DNA from: Clostridia bacterium
Lineage (GTDB): Bacteria > Bacillota > Clostridia > Oscillospirales > CAG-272
Reading direction: 5' to 3'
Length of the DNA stretch: 20,382 nucleotides
Assembly: GCA_017382615.1 (NCBI GenBank)
Contig: JAFNZX010000416.1
Coordinates: 1 to 20,382, forward strand
Part shown: positions 7,583-13,793 of the stretch, piece by piece
Layout of the letters: the number at the start of each line of letters is the position of its first letter
How positions within the stretch are numbered: the first letter of the stretch is position 1
Made by a program: the position numbers and the translations under genes
The notes under the pieces: model-generated
Databases searched by the model: none
Told to the model about the DNA's origin: nothing
What the model saw: only the letters and a program-made list of their open reading frames with translations

Positions 7583-9876
7583 TATGCTTCACCCTCGCTC
7601 GTCATTTCGGTCTCGGTTGCCGCTCTCTGGTAGCCGCAAGCCTTATCGTGGCAAACGATGAGTGCCTTACCCTTCTTTCTGAACAGCACGCCGCCGCAAT
7701 CGGGGCACTTTTCACCCACGGGCATATCCCAGGAGGAGAAATCACACTCCGGATATTTTTCACAGCTGTAGAACACGGTCTTGTTTCTGCCGTACTTCAT
7801 GACTACCTTGCTTGCACACTTGGGGCAAGGCACGCCGATATCCTTGGTTCTGGGCTTAGTGAATGCGCAGGTCGGATAATTTGCGCAGGCGTAGAAGCTG
7901 CCGTAGCGACCCGAGCGCAGCACCATATCGCCACCGCACTTTTCGCACTTGAAATCTGCAACAATGACCTTCTTTTCGGTCTGCGCCTCGCCCTCACCCT
8001 CTGCCTTGGGGGCACCCAGCGGCTTGGTATTCTTACAGGTAGGATAGTTGGGGCAGGCTGCAAACTTGCCAAATCGACCGTTCTTGACGATCATGGTCGC
8101 ACCGCACTTATCACAAATGATATCGGTCTTTTCCACGGGCAGCTCGTAGGAAGCCTGCGCCAGCGCCTTTTGAGCGTCCTCCAGCTGTCCGGCAAAGTCA
8201 CTCCAGAACTTTTCCAGCACGCTGTTCATCTGAACGCTGCCCTTTTCGATCGAGTCAAGATCGCTCTCCATGCGTGCGGTAAAGCGGTAATCTACGATGC
8301 TTGAAAAATTCTCCTCCATGAGCTTGGTAGTCACCTCACCGTATGCCGTGGGATAGAGCGACTTGCCGTCACGGGAAACGTAGTTTTTGGAAATATTGGT
8401 AATGATGGTGGGATAGGTAGAGGGACGTCCGATGCCCATATCCTCCAGATTTTTGACCAGCGTTGCCTCGGTATATCTTGCAGGAGGCTCGGTAAAGTGA
8501 CATGCGGGCTGCACCTCGTCGCTGTTCCAGACTTGTCCCTTGCGCATATCGGGCAAGCGGATATCACTCATCTGATCAGGATCGTTTTCATCTGCCTTTT
8601 CGTCGGTGGTTTCCTCGTACATGACCATATAACCCGGGAAGGTTACGGTATAGCCGCCCGTGCGGAACAGATATCCTTCTGCTGCAAAGTCCACACTCAG
8701 CGTAGCCAGCTCTGCGGACTGCATCTGGCTTGCCACAAATCTCTCCCAAATCAACTTATACAAACGGTACTGATCGGTAGTCAGATACTTGCGGATTTTG
8801 GAAGGCTCAAGATCTACCTTGGTAGGACGAATCGCCTCGTGTGCATCCTGTGCCCCTGCCTTTGCCTTGTAGGTTCTGGGGCTTGCGGGACAATACTGCT
8901 CACCGTACTTACCCGTAATAAATGCAAGTGCTGCCGCCTGAGCCTCCTCGGAAACGCGAAGCGAGTCTGTACGCATATATGAGATCAGACCCTGTGCACC
9001 GCCGTTCTCAGAGCCAACGTTGATACCCTCGTAAAGCTCCTGGGCTACGCGCATGATTCTCTGGGACTGGAAGCCCAGCTTACGGGAAGCCTCCTGCATC
9101 ATGGTCGAAGTGGTAAAGGGAGGCGCGGGAGACTTGTGTCTGGTTGCGCGCTTGACCTCTGCTACCGTAAAGGGCTTGCCCTGCACCGCACTGACAACTG
9201 CCTCTGCCTGCTCGCGGCAGGTCAGCTTGACCTTGCCGTTCTCATCACCCCAGAAGCGCGCCAGCACGTGTGCGCCCTCTTCGGTATGAAGATGCGCTGC
9301 AATGGTCCAGTATTCCTCGGGTACAAAAGCGCGGATTTCGTTTTCTCTTTCCACGATCATCTTGGTCGCAACGCTCTGTACGCGACCTGCCGAAAGACCG
9401 GGCTTGACGTTCTTCCAGAGCAAGGGGCTGATCTTATAGCCCACGATTCTGTCCACGATGCGGCGCGCTCTTTGCGAGTCTACCAGATCCATATCGATTT
9501 GTCTTGGCTGCTTGATTGCAGCCTTTACAGCTGTCTTGGTGACCTCATTGAAGGTCACGCGCTGGGTCTTTTCCACGGGAATGCCCAGAACTGCCGCCAG
9601 ATGCCAGGAAATTGCCTCGCCCTCGCGGTCAGGGTCGGTTGCAAGGAAAACCTTGGTGGCATGCTTTGCCTCTTTACGGATTTCCTTGATCAGGTCGCCC
9701 TTGCCGCGCACGTTGATGTAATGCGCGTCAAAGCCGTTCTCAATATCCACCGCCAACGTGCTCTTGGGCAGGTCACGCACGTGACCCTTGGAGGCGATGA
9801 CCTTATAGTTAGAGCCAAGATAGCCCTTAATGGTTGTTGCTTTGGAGGGTGACTCCACAATTACCAGATTTGCCAT
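7582..9876 (-). CDS. topA: DNA topoisomerase I (type IA)
   Basis: TopA relaxes negative supercoils through a covalent 5'-phosphotyrosine intermediate. The 764 residues begin with the TOPRIM domain (VIVESPSKATTIKGYLG, then LATDPDREGEAISWHLA near 80-96 with the acidic metal ligands). The active-site tyrosine is Tyr300 in GLISYMRTDSLRVS. The C-terminus carries four cysteine-rich zinc-ribbon repeats at about 588-614, 643-670, 684-713 and 722-742. The first three follow the CxxCG...GRxGxFxACxNYPxC style; the fourth is shorter (CPDCGG...CHDKACG). The ATG at 9876 has a somewhat distant AAAGGAC about 13 bases upstream. The gene lies 31 bases after dprA and overlaps trmFO by one base. The assignment is certain. 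Confidence 0.98.
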   Translation of the reverse strand: MANLVIVESPSKATTIKGYLGSNYKVIASKGHVRDLPKSTLAVDIENGFDAHYINVRGKGDLIKEIRKEAKHATKVFLATDPDREGEAISWHLAAVLGIPVEKTQRVTFNEVTKTAVKAAIKQPRQIDMDLVDSQRARRIVDRIVGYKISPLLWKNVKPGLSAGRVQSVATKMIVERENEIRAFVPEEYWTIAAHLHTEEGAHVLARFWGDENGKVKLTCREQAEAVVSAVQGKPFTVAEVKRATRHKSPAPPFTTSTMMQEASRKLGFQSQRIMRVAQELYEGINVGSENGGAQGLISYMRTDSLRVSEEAQAAALAFITGKYGEQYCPASPRTYKAKAGAQDAHEAIRPTKVDLEPSKIRKYLTTDQYRLYKLIWERFVASQMQSAELATLSVDFAAEGYLFRTGGYTVTFPGYMVMYEETTDEKADENDPDQMSDIRLPDMRKGQVWNSDEVQPACHFTEPPARYTEATLVKNLEDMGIGRPSTYPTIITNISKNYVSRDGKSLYPTAYGEVTTKLMEENFSSIVDYRFTARMESDLDSIEKGSVQMNSVLEKFWSDFAGQLEDAQKALAQASYELPVEKTDIICDKCGATMIVKNGRFGKFAACPNYPTCKNTKPLGAPKAEGEGEAQTEKKVIVADFKCEKCGGDMVLRSGRYGSFYACANYPTCAFTKPRTKDIGVPCPKCASKVVMKYGRNKTVFYSCEKYPECDFSSWDMPVGEKCPDCGGVLFRKKGKALIVCHDKACGYQRAATETEMTSEGEA

Positions 9877-9907
9877 AGTTATATTTCTTGTCCTTTCAGG
9901 TAAGGTA

Positions 9908-11230
9908 TTATTTTCGAGTGTAAAGTCCGCCGGGCAGCGAGGAGATCAAGCCCTTGATCTCAAACATGGTCAGCGCCATCATGACCTCGTGTGCGGGATA
10001 GCCGCTGCGTACCAGCCAATCGGCACTGATCGCCTTATCCAGCGGGATCTGCGCAAACATCTCGCGCTGTCTTTCGGAAAATCCCGCAAGAATCTCGGCA
10101 GAGTCGTCGCTGTGCTGCTCCTTTGCGGGCTGCAAAACGGCAGGCGTTTGCTTGACGGGCGCAGTCTGCTCGGCAGAGACTGCCGCGGGAGCTGACGCCT
10201 TGGGGGCTGCGCTTTGCTCTGCACGTACCCTTTGCACGCTCTTTGCGGGCACGGATGCTGCAGGAATACCCACGCCGTATCGCGCAAACACGGCGGGATC
10301 GGGGTCAGAGCGCTCCTGCGCGCGCATCAGGCGGGCAGTATCCACGCTGTCGCGATACAGAAACGCATAATTGTGTAAAATATCACGCGCACCCAGTACA
10401 ACGGCAGCGCCGTCGCGAATGAGCGCGTTGGTTCCCGAGGTGTTCTGGTCACCCACGTTACCGGGAACGGCATAGATATCCTTGCCCTGCACAATGGCTT
10501 CCCTTGCGGTGATCAGCGCACCGCTGCCAAGATCCGCTTCAACGACCAGCGTTCCCACGCCAAGCGCGCTGATAATGCGGTTGCGCAGCGGAAAATGATA
10601 GCCTCTGGGCGGTGTGGAGGGTGGAAATTCAGTTAGCACAAGCCCCTGCTCCGCAATCGCGTGCATCAGTCTTTCATGCTGCTTGGGGTACGCGATGTCA
10701 ATACCGCAGCCAAGCACTGCGATCGTGCAGCCCTTTGCCGCAAGCGCGCCCACGGCACAAGCCGCATCCACGCCAAGCGCCATACCGCTGACAACGACGA
10801 CACCCGTGCTTGCCAGCTCATAAGAGATTCTGTACGCCATCTCCTTGCCGTATTCACTCATGGAGCGCGTGCCTACCATGCTGATAAACAGTCGCTTTTC
10901 AAAATCGGGCAGCTTGCCCTTATAATAAAGCACGCAGGGCGGCGTTTTGATGGCACGCAGGGTGCTGGGGTATGCAGGATCGGTGTAAGAAAGGATGCCT
11001 ACGCCGTGCTTTTGGCAATACTCCACGACGGCATACGCCTCGTCAAGCCGCTTGTCGCACAGTCTTCCCTTGAAATTTTCGCTGATATCCAGTGTCTCAA
11101 TATCACTCTCCTGCGCGCAAAACAGCGCGTATGCAGAACCAAACCTATCAACAAGCGGGGCAAATTCTGCGTTGGCAATACCGGCACACAGCGACAGCCA
11201 TACCGAAAACAGCGTTTCGTTCCCTTTCAT
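9908..11230 (-). CDS. dprA: DNA processing protein DprA (Smf)
   Basis: DprA binds incoming single-stranded DNA during natural transformation and loads RecA. It is also present in many species not known to transform. The 440 residues begin with a helical SAM-like region (1-85). The Rossmann-fold core follows at about 110-290, with VGTRSMSEYG (119-128), SGMALGVDAACAVGAL (148-163), YPKQHERL and the FPLRNRIISALG segment (213-224). A proline/alanine-rich linker of low complexity (about 322-375) precedes a C-terminal winged-helix domain (380-440, ending GLISSLPGGLYTRK). The start ATG has AGGAG eight bases upstream. It lies 32 bases after the methyltransferase gene and 31 before topA, the common dprA-topA order. 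No other competence gene is visible here. Confidence 0.96.
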   Translation of the reverse strand: MKGNETLFSVWLSLCAGIANAEFAPLVDRFGSAYALFCAQESDIETLDISENFKGRLCDKRLDEAYAVVEYCQKHGVGILSYTDPAYPSTLRAIKTPPCVLYYKGKLPDFEKRLFISMVGTRSMSEYGKEMAYRISYELASTGVVVVSGMALGVDAACAVGALAAKGCTIAVLGCGIDIAYPKQHERLMHAIAEQGLVLTEFPPSTPPRGYHFPLRNRIISALGVGTLVVEADLGSGALITAREAIVQGKDIYAVPGNVGDQNTSGTNALIRDGAAVVLGARDILHNYAFLYRDSVDTARLMRAQERSDPDPAVFARYGVGIPAASVPAKSVQRVRAEQSAAPKASAPAAVSAEQTAPVKQTPAVLQPAKEQHSDDSAEILAGFSERQREMFAQIPLDKAISADWLVRSGYPAHEVMMALTMFEIKGLISSLPGGLYTRK

Positions 11231-11262
11231 GCAAGTAGCTCCTTTCCTGTGTCAAAATCAAA

Positions 11263-12093
11263 TCAGCTGCGGCACATCTCCCACATCAATACGGCAGCCG
11301 CAATGGACGCATTAAGCGATTCGGTATCGCCCGACATGGGAATATATACGCTTGCGTCGCACGCCTGCAGCACCTTATCGGAAAGCCCGTGCCCCTCGTT
11401 GCCGATTACGGCGCAATCGCGCTTGCACCACGCAAAGCTGCCAAGCTGTCGGGCACTTTCATCCAAAGCTGCCGCATAGACGCGCCTGCCGCTGCCTTGC
11501 AGCCCTGCAATCAGCGCGGGCAAATCCCCCGTGCGCAGAATGCGCTGCGAAAACAGCGTGCCCATAGAGCCGCGCAGCGTTTTGGGGTTATACAAGTCGG
11601 CACAATCCTCACTGAACACCAAAAGGTCAATGCCAAACGCATGCGCAGTGCGCACTACCGTACCCACGTTCCCGGGATCGCGCAGTGACTCGCACAGCAA
11701 AATCCGGCAGTCCGGAGCGATCTCGCTACAATCCATTGTAGCGTTTTTATGAATTTTGTCAATATATTTTGCCACGCATATGATGCCCTCGGGTGCATTT
11801 TCATCGGATATTTTGACAAAAAGCTCATGCGAGAGATACAGAATGCGACAGTTGGCATCACCAATACACAGACCGTACAGCTCCCTTGCCTTGGCATCGA
11901 CGCTGTCCTTTTGCGTCACGTCCACCAATACAAAGCAGAGCTCCACACCGCGCGCGACCGCCTCGCAAAACAGCTTGACACCGTCAAAACGGAACATCCG
12001 CTCGCTCTGTCTGTGCTTTTTTTCGCCCAGCTTACACGCAAGACTGACCTGCGCGTTTTGTCTGGACGTAATAATCATGGGGGTAGAATCCAT
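11263..12093 (-). CDS. SpoU/TrmH-family RNA 2'-O-methyltransferase
   Basis: This is a SPOUT-fold enzyme that transfers a methyl group from SAM to a ribose 2'-OH in rRNA or tRNA; the exact target nucleotide cannot be told from sequence. The 276 residues comprise an N-terminal substrate-binding domain (about 1-105, start MIITSRQNAQVSLACKLGEK) and a C-terminal SPOUT domain. The three SpoU motifs are DPGNVGTVVRTAHAFG, VIGNEGHGLS and IPMSGDTESLNASIAAAV. The ATG at 12093 was chosen because GAGGAGG lies 5 bases upstream (12099-12105) and the conserved region begins just after it. A longer in-frame reading to 12273 would run through the rplT terminator hairpin. It is the first gene of the eight-gene leftward block and follows the infC operon, as is common in Clostridia. 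Confidence 0.92.
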   Translation of the reverse strand: MDSTPMIITSRQNAQVSLACKLGEKKHRQSERMFRFDGVKLFCEAVARGVELCFVLVDVTQKDSVDAKARELYGLCIGDANCRILYLSHELFVKISDENAPEGIICVAKYIDKIHKNATMDCSEIAPDCRILLCESLRDPGNVGTVVRTAHAFGIDLLVFSEDCADLYNPKTLRGSMGTLFSQRILRTGDLPALIAGLQGSGRRVYAAALDESARQLGSFAWCKRDCAVIGNEGHGLSDKVLQACDASVYIPMSGDTESLNASIAAAVLMWEMCRS

Positions 12094-12098
12094 AGTAA

Positions 12099-12105
12099 CC
12101 TCCTC
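12099..12105 (-). promoter_or_regulatory. Ribosome binding site fixing the methyltransferase start
   Basis: The minus strand reads GAGGAGG, then TTACT, then ATG. This near-perfect anti-SD match at ideal spacing decides the start at 12093 over the upstream in-frame ATG at 12273. Confidence 0.85.
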
Positions 12106-12172
12106 AAAAAGGTTGCCCGAAAGGGGCTTTTTTAAGGGAAAACGGGCTGATGCACACGTACGCATACAGCCC

Positions 12173-12201
12173 ATATTGACAGGATTTTCCTTGTTTTTCA
12201 A
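12173..12201 (-). promoter_or_regulatory. Weak sigma-A promoter candidate for the leftward operon
   Basis: TTGAAA (12196-12201) and CAATAT (12173-12178) are separated by 17 bases on the minus strand, about 80 bases before the methyltransferase start. The -35 is good; the -10 matches only three of six positions. It lies downstream of the rplT terminator, where a new promoter would be useful. Read-through from infC is an alternative source of transcription. Confidence 0.3.
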
Positions 12202-12215
12202 GGGTTTTCCCTGCA

Positions 12216-12264
12216 CCAAAAAACGCAACAGGGGATGCCCGCACACACGTGTGTAAGCATCCCC
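12216..12264 (-). terminator. Hairpin terminator after rplT
   Basis: On the minus strand, GGGGATGC (12264-12257) pairs perfectly with GCATCCCC (12238-12231). A second palindrome, ACACACGTGTGT, lies in the loop (12243-12254). A run of six U (12223-12218) follows after a 7-base gap, which is longer than ideal, so termination may be partial and allow read-through into the methyltransferase gene. It starts about 10 bases past the rplT stop. Confidence 0.55.
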
Positions 12265-12273
12265 AATATGCAA

Positions 12274-12627
12274 TTAAAGAGCAGCCTTAGCCTGCTCGCA
12301 CAGAGCAGTGAATGCAGCGGGATCGCTGATTGCGATCTCAGACAGCATCTTTCTGTTCAGGGTGACGTTAGCCTTCTTCAGACCGTTCATGAAGGTAGAG
12401 TAGTTCATGCCGTTTGCCTTGCAAGCTGCGGAAATTCTGGTGATCCACAGACGACGGAAGTCTCTCTTCTTCATCTTTCTGCCGGCGAATGCGTAGTTGC
12501 CGGACTTCATAACGGCTTGCTTAGCCATCTTGAAGTGCTTGGACTTGGAACCCCAGTAGCCCTTTGCAGCCTTCAGAACTTTATTTCTTCTCTTACGCGC
12601 CATCATAGCGCCCTTAACTCTTGCCAT
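12274..12627 (-). CDS. rplT: 50S ribosomal protein L20
   Basis: L20 is an assembly protein of the large subunit. In B. subtilis and E. coli it also represses its own operon by binding the leader or operator RNA. The 117 residues match the standard 117-119. The basic N-terminal arm (MARVKGAMMARKRRNKVLKAAKGYWGS) and the globular domain (KRDFRRLWITRISAAC, then LNRKMLSEIA) are typical. The start has AAGGAGG eight bases upstream. It lies 32 bases after rpmI and is the last gene of infC-rpmI-rplT, followed by a hairpin terminator. It is the likely effector for the structured infC leader at 13490-13637. Confidence 0.98.
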   Translation of the reverse strand: MARVKGAMMARKRRNKVLKAAKGYWGSKSKHFKMAKQAVMKSGNYAFAGRKMKKRDFRRLWITRISAACKANGMNYSTFMNGLKKANVTLNRKMLSEIAISDPAAFTALCEQAKAAL

Positions 12628-12659
12628 TTTCTTATCCTCCTTCTGCTAATTTCTTCCGA

Positions 12660-12857
12660 TTACTTCTGAATCAGTTCTCTGATGTTTGCAGCGACCTTTG
12701 CGCTTGCGATGGTTGCACCGGTGCGCAGATGTCTCTTTCTCTTCTGATCCTTAATGCCAAGCTTGTGGCGGTGGTGGCTGTGGTTCATCTTAACCTTGCC
12801 GGTTCCGGTAACGGAAAATCTCTTAGCCGAAGCCTTATGTGTCTTAACCTTTCCCAT
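12660..12857 (-). CDS. rpmI: 50S ribosomal protein L35
   Basis: L35 is a small, strongly basic large-subunit protein. The 65 residues match the family length. The conserved start is KTHKASAKRFSVTGTGKVK, followed by the RHLRTG motif. Residues 2-3 are GK rather than the more usual PK. The start has AAGGAG eight or nine bases upstream. It lies 107 bases after infC; that spacer contains a direct repeat of TGCGCCC and a small GTGC-ATTT-GCAC hairpin but no clear promoter. It is the middle gene of infC-rpmI-rplT. Confidence 0.97.
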   Translation of the reverse strand: MGKVKTHKASAKRFSVTGTGKVKMNHSHHRHKLGIKDQKRKRHLRTGATIASAKVAANIRELIQK

Positions 12858-12964
12858 TTTACTGTTTCTCCTTTTTTAATTTGATTGGCGTGCAAATGCA
12901 CTATCATTTTTCCCTCGGGGCGCAATGGAAAGGGCGCACCTTCGGGATAATAAAATGAACGATT

Positions 12965-13489
12965 TTACTTTTTCTTGACGGGCGAAATGACGACGCTGAG
13001 CAGCTTACCGTTGAGCACGGGCTTCTTATCGGTAGTTCCCAGGTCTGCGCAGTCGGCAATAAACCTGTCGATCATATCCTTGCCAAGCTGCTGATGGCTC
13101 ATTTCACGGCCGTGGAACACTAAGACGACCTTGACCTTATTGCCCTGCTCAAGGAACTTGCGGCCTCTCTTCATCTTGGTTTCGTAGTCGTGGGTGTCAA
13201 TGCGGCAGGAAAGCTGAATTTCCTTGGTCTCAATGACCTGCTGCTTTTTCTTTGCTTCCTTTTCGCGCTTATCCTTTTCAAAGCGATACTTGCCGTAGTC
13301 CATGATCTTGCACACGGGGGGAGTCGCATCGGGCGACATCATCACCAGATCCAACGACTTGTCGTATGCCATTTGCAGTGCCTGCTCCGAGCTCATAATG
13401 CCCAGCATAGCACCGTCCGTGCCGATCACGCGGATCTGATCACAGTTGATCTCTTCATTAATAAGCGTGTCTTTTTGATTGGTAGCGAT
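12965..13489 (-). CDS. infC: Translation initiation factor IF-3, probable ATC start
   Basis: IF-3 binds the 30S subunit, prevents premature subunit joining and discriminates against non-standard start codons. The protein has 174 residues with the N domain (LINEEINCDQIRVIG..., KIMDYGKYRFEKDKREKE), a lysine-rich linker and the C domain (IDTHDYETKMKRGRKFLEQGNKVKVVLVFHGREM). No ATG sits at the expected start. The codon 9 bases after GGAGG is ATC (13489-13487), giving (M)ATNQKDTLINEE, the right length and spacing. A non-standard start is characteristic of infC (AUU in E. coli) because IF-3 then limits its own translation. An in-frame ATG at 13597 would put the leader hairpins inside the coding region and adds 36 unconserved residues. 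It is the first gene of infC-rpmI-rplT. Confidence 0.95.
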   Translation of the reverse strand: MATNQKDTLINEEINCDQIRVIGTDGAMLGIMSSEQALQMAYDKSLDLVMMSPDATPPVCKIMDYGKYRFEKDKREKEAKKKQQVIETKEIQLSCRIDTHDYETKMKRGRKFLEQGNKVKVVLVFHGREMSHQQLGKDMIDRFIADCADLGTTDKKPVLNGKLLSVVISPVKKK

Positions 13490-13637
13490 GGGTAAACACC
13501 TCCGGAAAATAAAAATCGTACAGAAGCAATTGCCCCCGTACGCCCACTGCACCGTATTGCGGCACAGAAAAAGAGAATATCTACCGAGCGCGCTCACAGG
13601 CGGCAGGGTGGAAGCCGAGGGGCTTCACTTCATTTAC
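13490..13637 (-). promoter_or_regulatory. Structured infC leader, L20-type autoregulatory candidate
   Basis: The predicted transcript leader is about 148 nt and forms four successive hairpins on the minus strand. They lie at 13628-13608 (GUGAAGCC/GGCUU-CAC), 13606-13581 (CUGCCG/CGGUAG), 13567-13547 (CUGUGCCG-CAAUA-CGGUGCAG) and 13542-13517 (11 pairs with an AAUU loop). Several G-U pairs favour function as RNA. The last hairpin is followed by AUUUUUAUUUU and then the GGAGG at 13503-13499. Known biology: the infC operon of B. subtilis is controlled by L20 through transcription attenuation in its leader. Matching this leader to that family is inference from position and layout. Confidence 0.7.
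13506..13542 (-). terminator. Attenuator hairpin directly before the infC ribosome binding site
   Basis: The arms CGUACGGGGGC and GCUUCUGUACG pair along 11 positions (three G-U) around an AAUU loop. The U-rich tract AUUUUUAUUUU (13516-13506) follows immediately. It lies inside the leader, before infC, so it can only act as a conditional terminator. Confidence 0.65.
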
Positions 13638-13643
13638 CGCGCT

Positions 13644-13672
13644 ATTATACCACTCCTTGCGCCTTTTGTCAA
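13644..13672 (-). promoter_or_regulatory. infC operon promoter, perfect sigma-A consensus
   Basis: TTGACA (13667-13672) and TATAAT (13644-13649) on the minus strand are 17 bases apart, matching the consensus at all twelve positions. The expected start is near 13637, ten bases before the first leader hairpin. Such a strong promoter fits a ribosomal protein operon limited downstream by attenuation. Confidence 0.92.
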
Positions 13673-13700
13673 TAGGTTTTGCGAAAAAAAATTCAACTTT

Positions 13701-13715
13701 TGCAAGATATTTGCA
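13701..13715. promoter_or_regulatory. Inverted repeat between the divergent promoters (possible operator)
   Basis: TGCAA-GATAT-TTGCA is a 5-base perfect inverted repeat. It lies 16 bases before the -35 of the glycosidase-like gene and 28 bases before the -35 of infC. The position suits a regulator of the surface-protein gene. It does not fit the catabolite (cre) consensus. The surrounding sequence is A/T-rich, so chance is possible. Confidence 0.3.
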
Positions 13716-13731
13716 TTTTTAACGTTACCTG

Positions 13732-13760
13732 TTGACGCACGCAACTTTTTATGGTAGAAT
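13732..13760 (+). promoter_or_regulatory. Sigma-A promoter of the glycosidase-like surface protein gene
   Basis: TTGACG (13732-13737) and TAGAAT (13755-13760) are exactly 17 bases apart. The predicted start near 13767 gives a short leader of about 27 nt with AAAGGAG eight bases before the ATG. It is divergent from the infC promoter. Confidence 0.82.
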
Positions 13761-13793
13761 AAAATCAGAACTACCCTGAAAGGAGCTCCCCCC

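Noticed and set aside
6194..7633. Plus-strand open frame of 479 codons
   Set aside because: It is a shadow of trmFO, with no recognisable motif or ribosome binding site.
12094..12273. In-frame upstream extension of the methyltransferase to 12273
   Set aside because: It runs through the rplT terminator hairpin. A GAGGAGG site 5 bases before the ATG at 12093 fixes the start.
13490..13597. In-frame upstream extension of infC to an ATG at 13597
   Set aside because: It would translate through the leader hairpins and the attenuator. The added residues are not IF-3-like, and the GGAGG sits at 13503-13499 in front of ATC.
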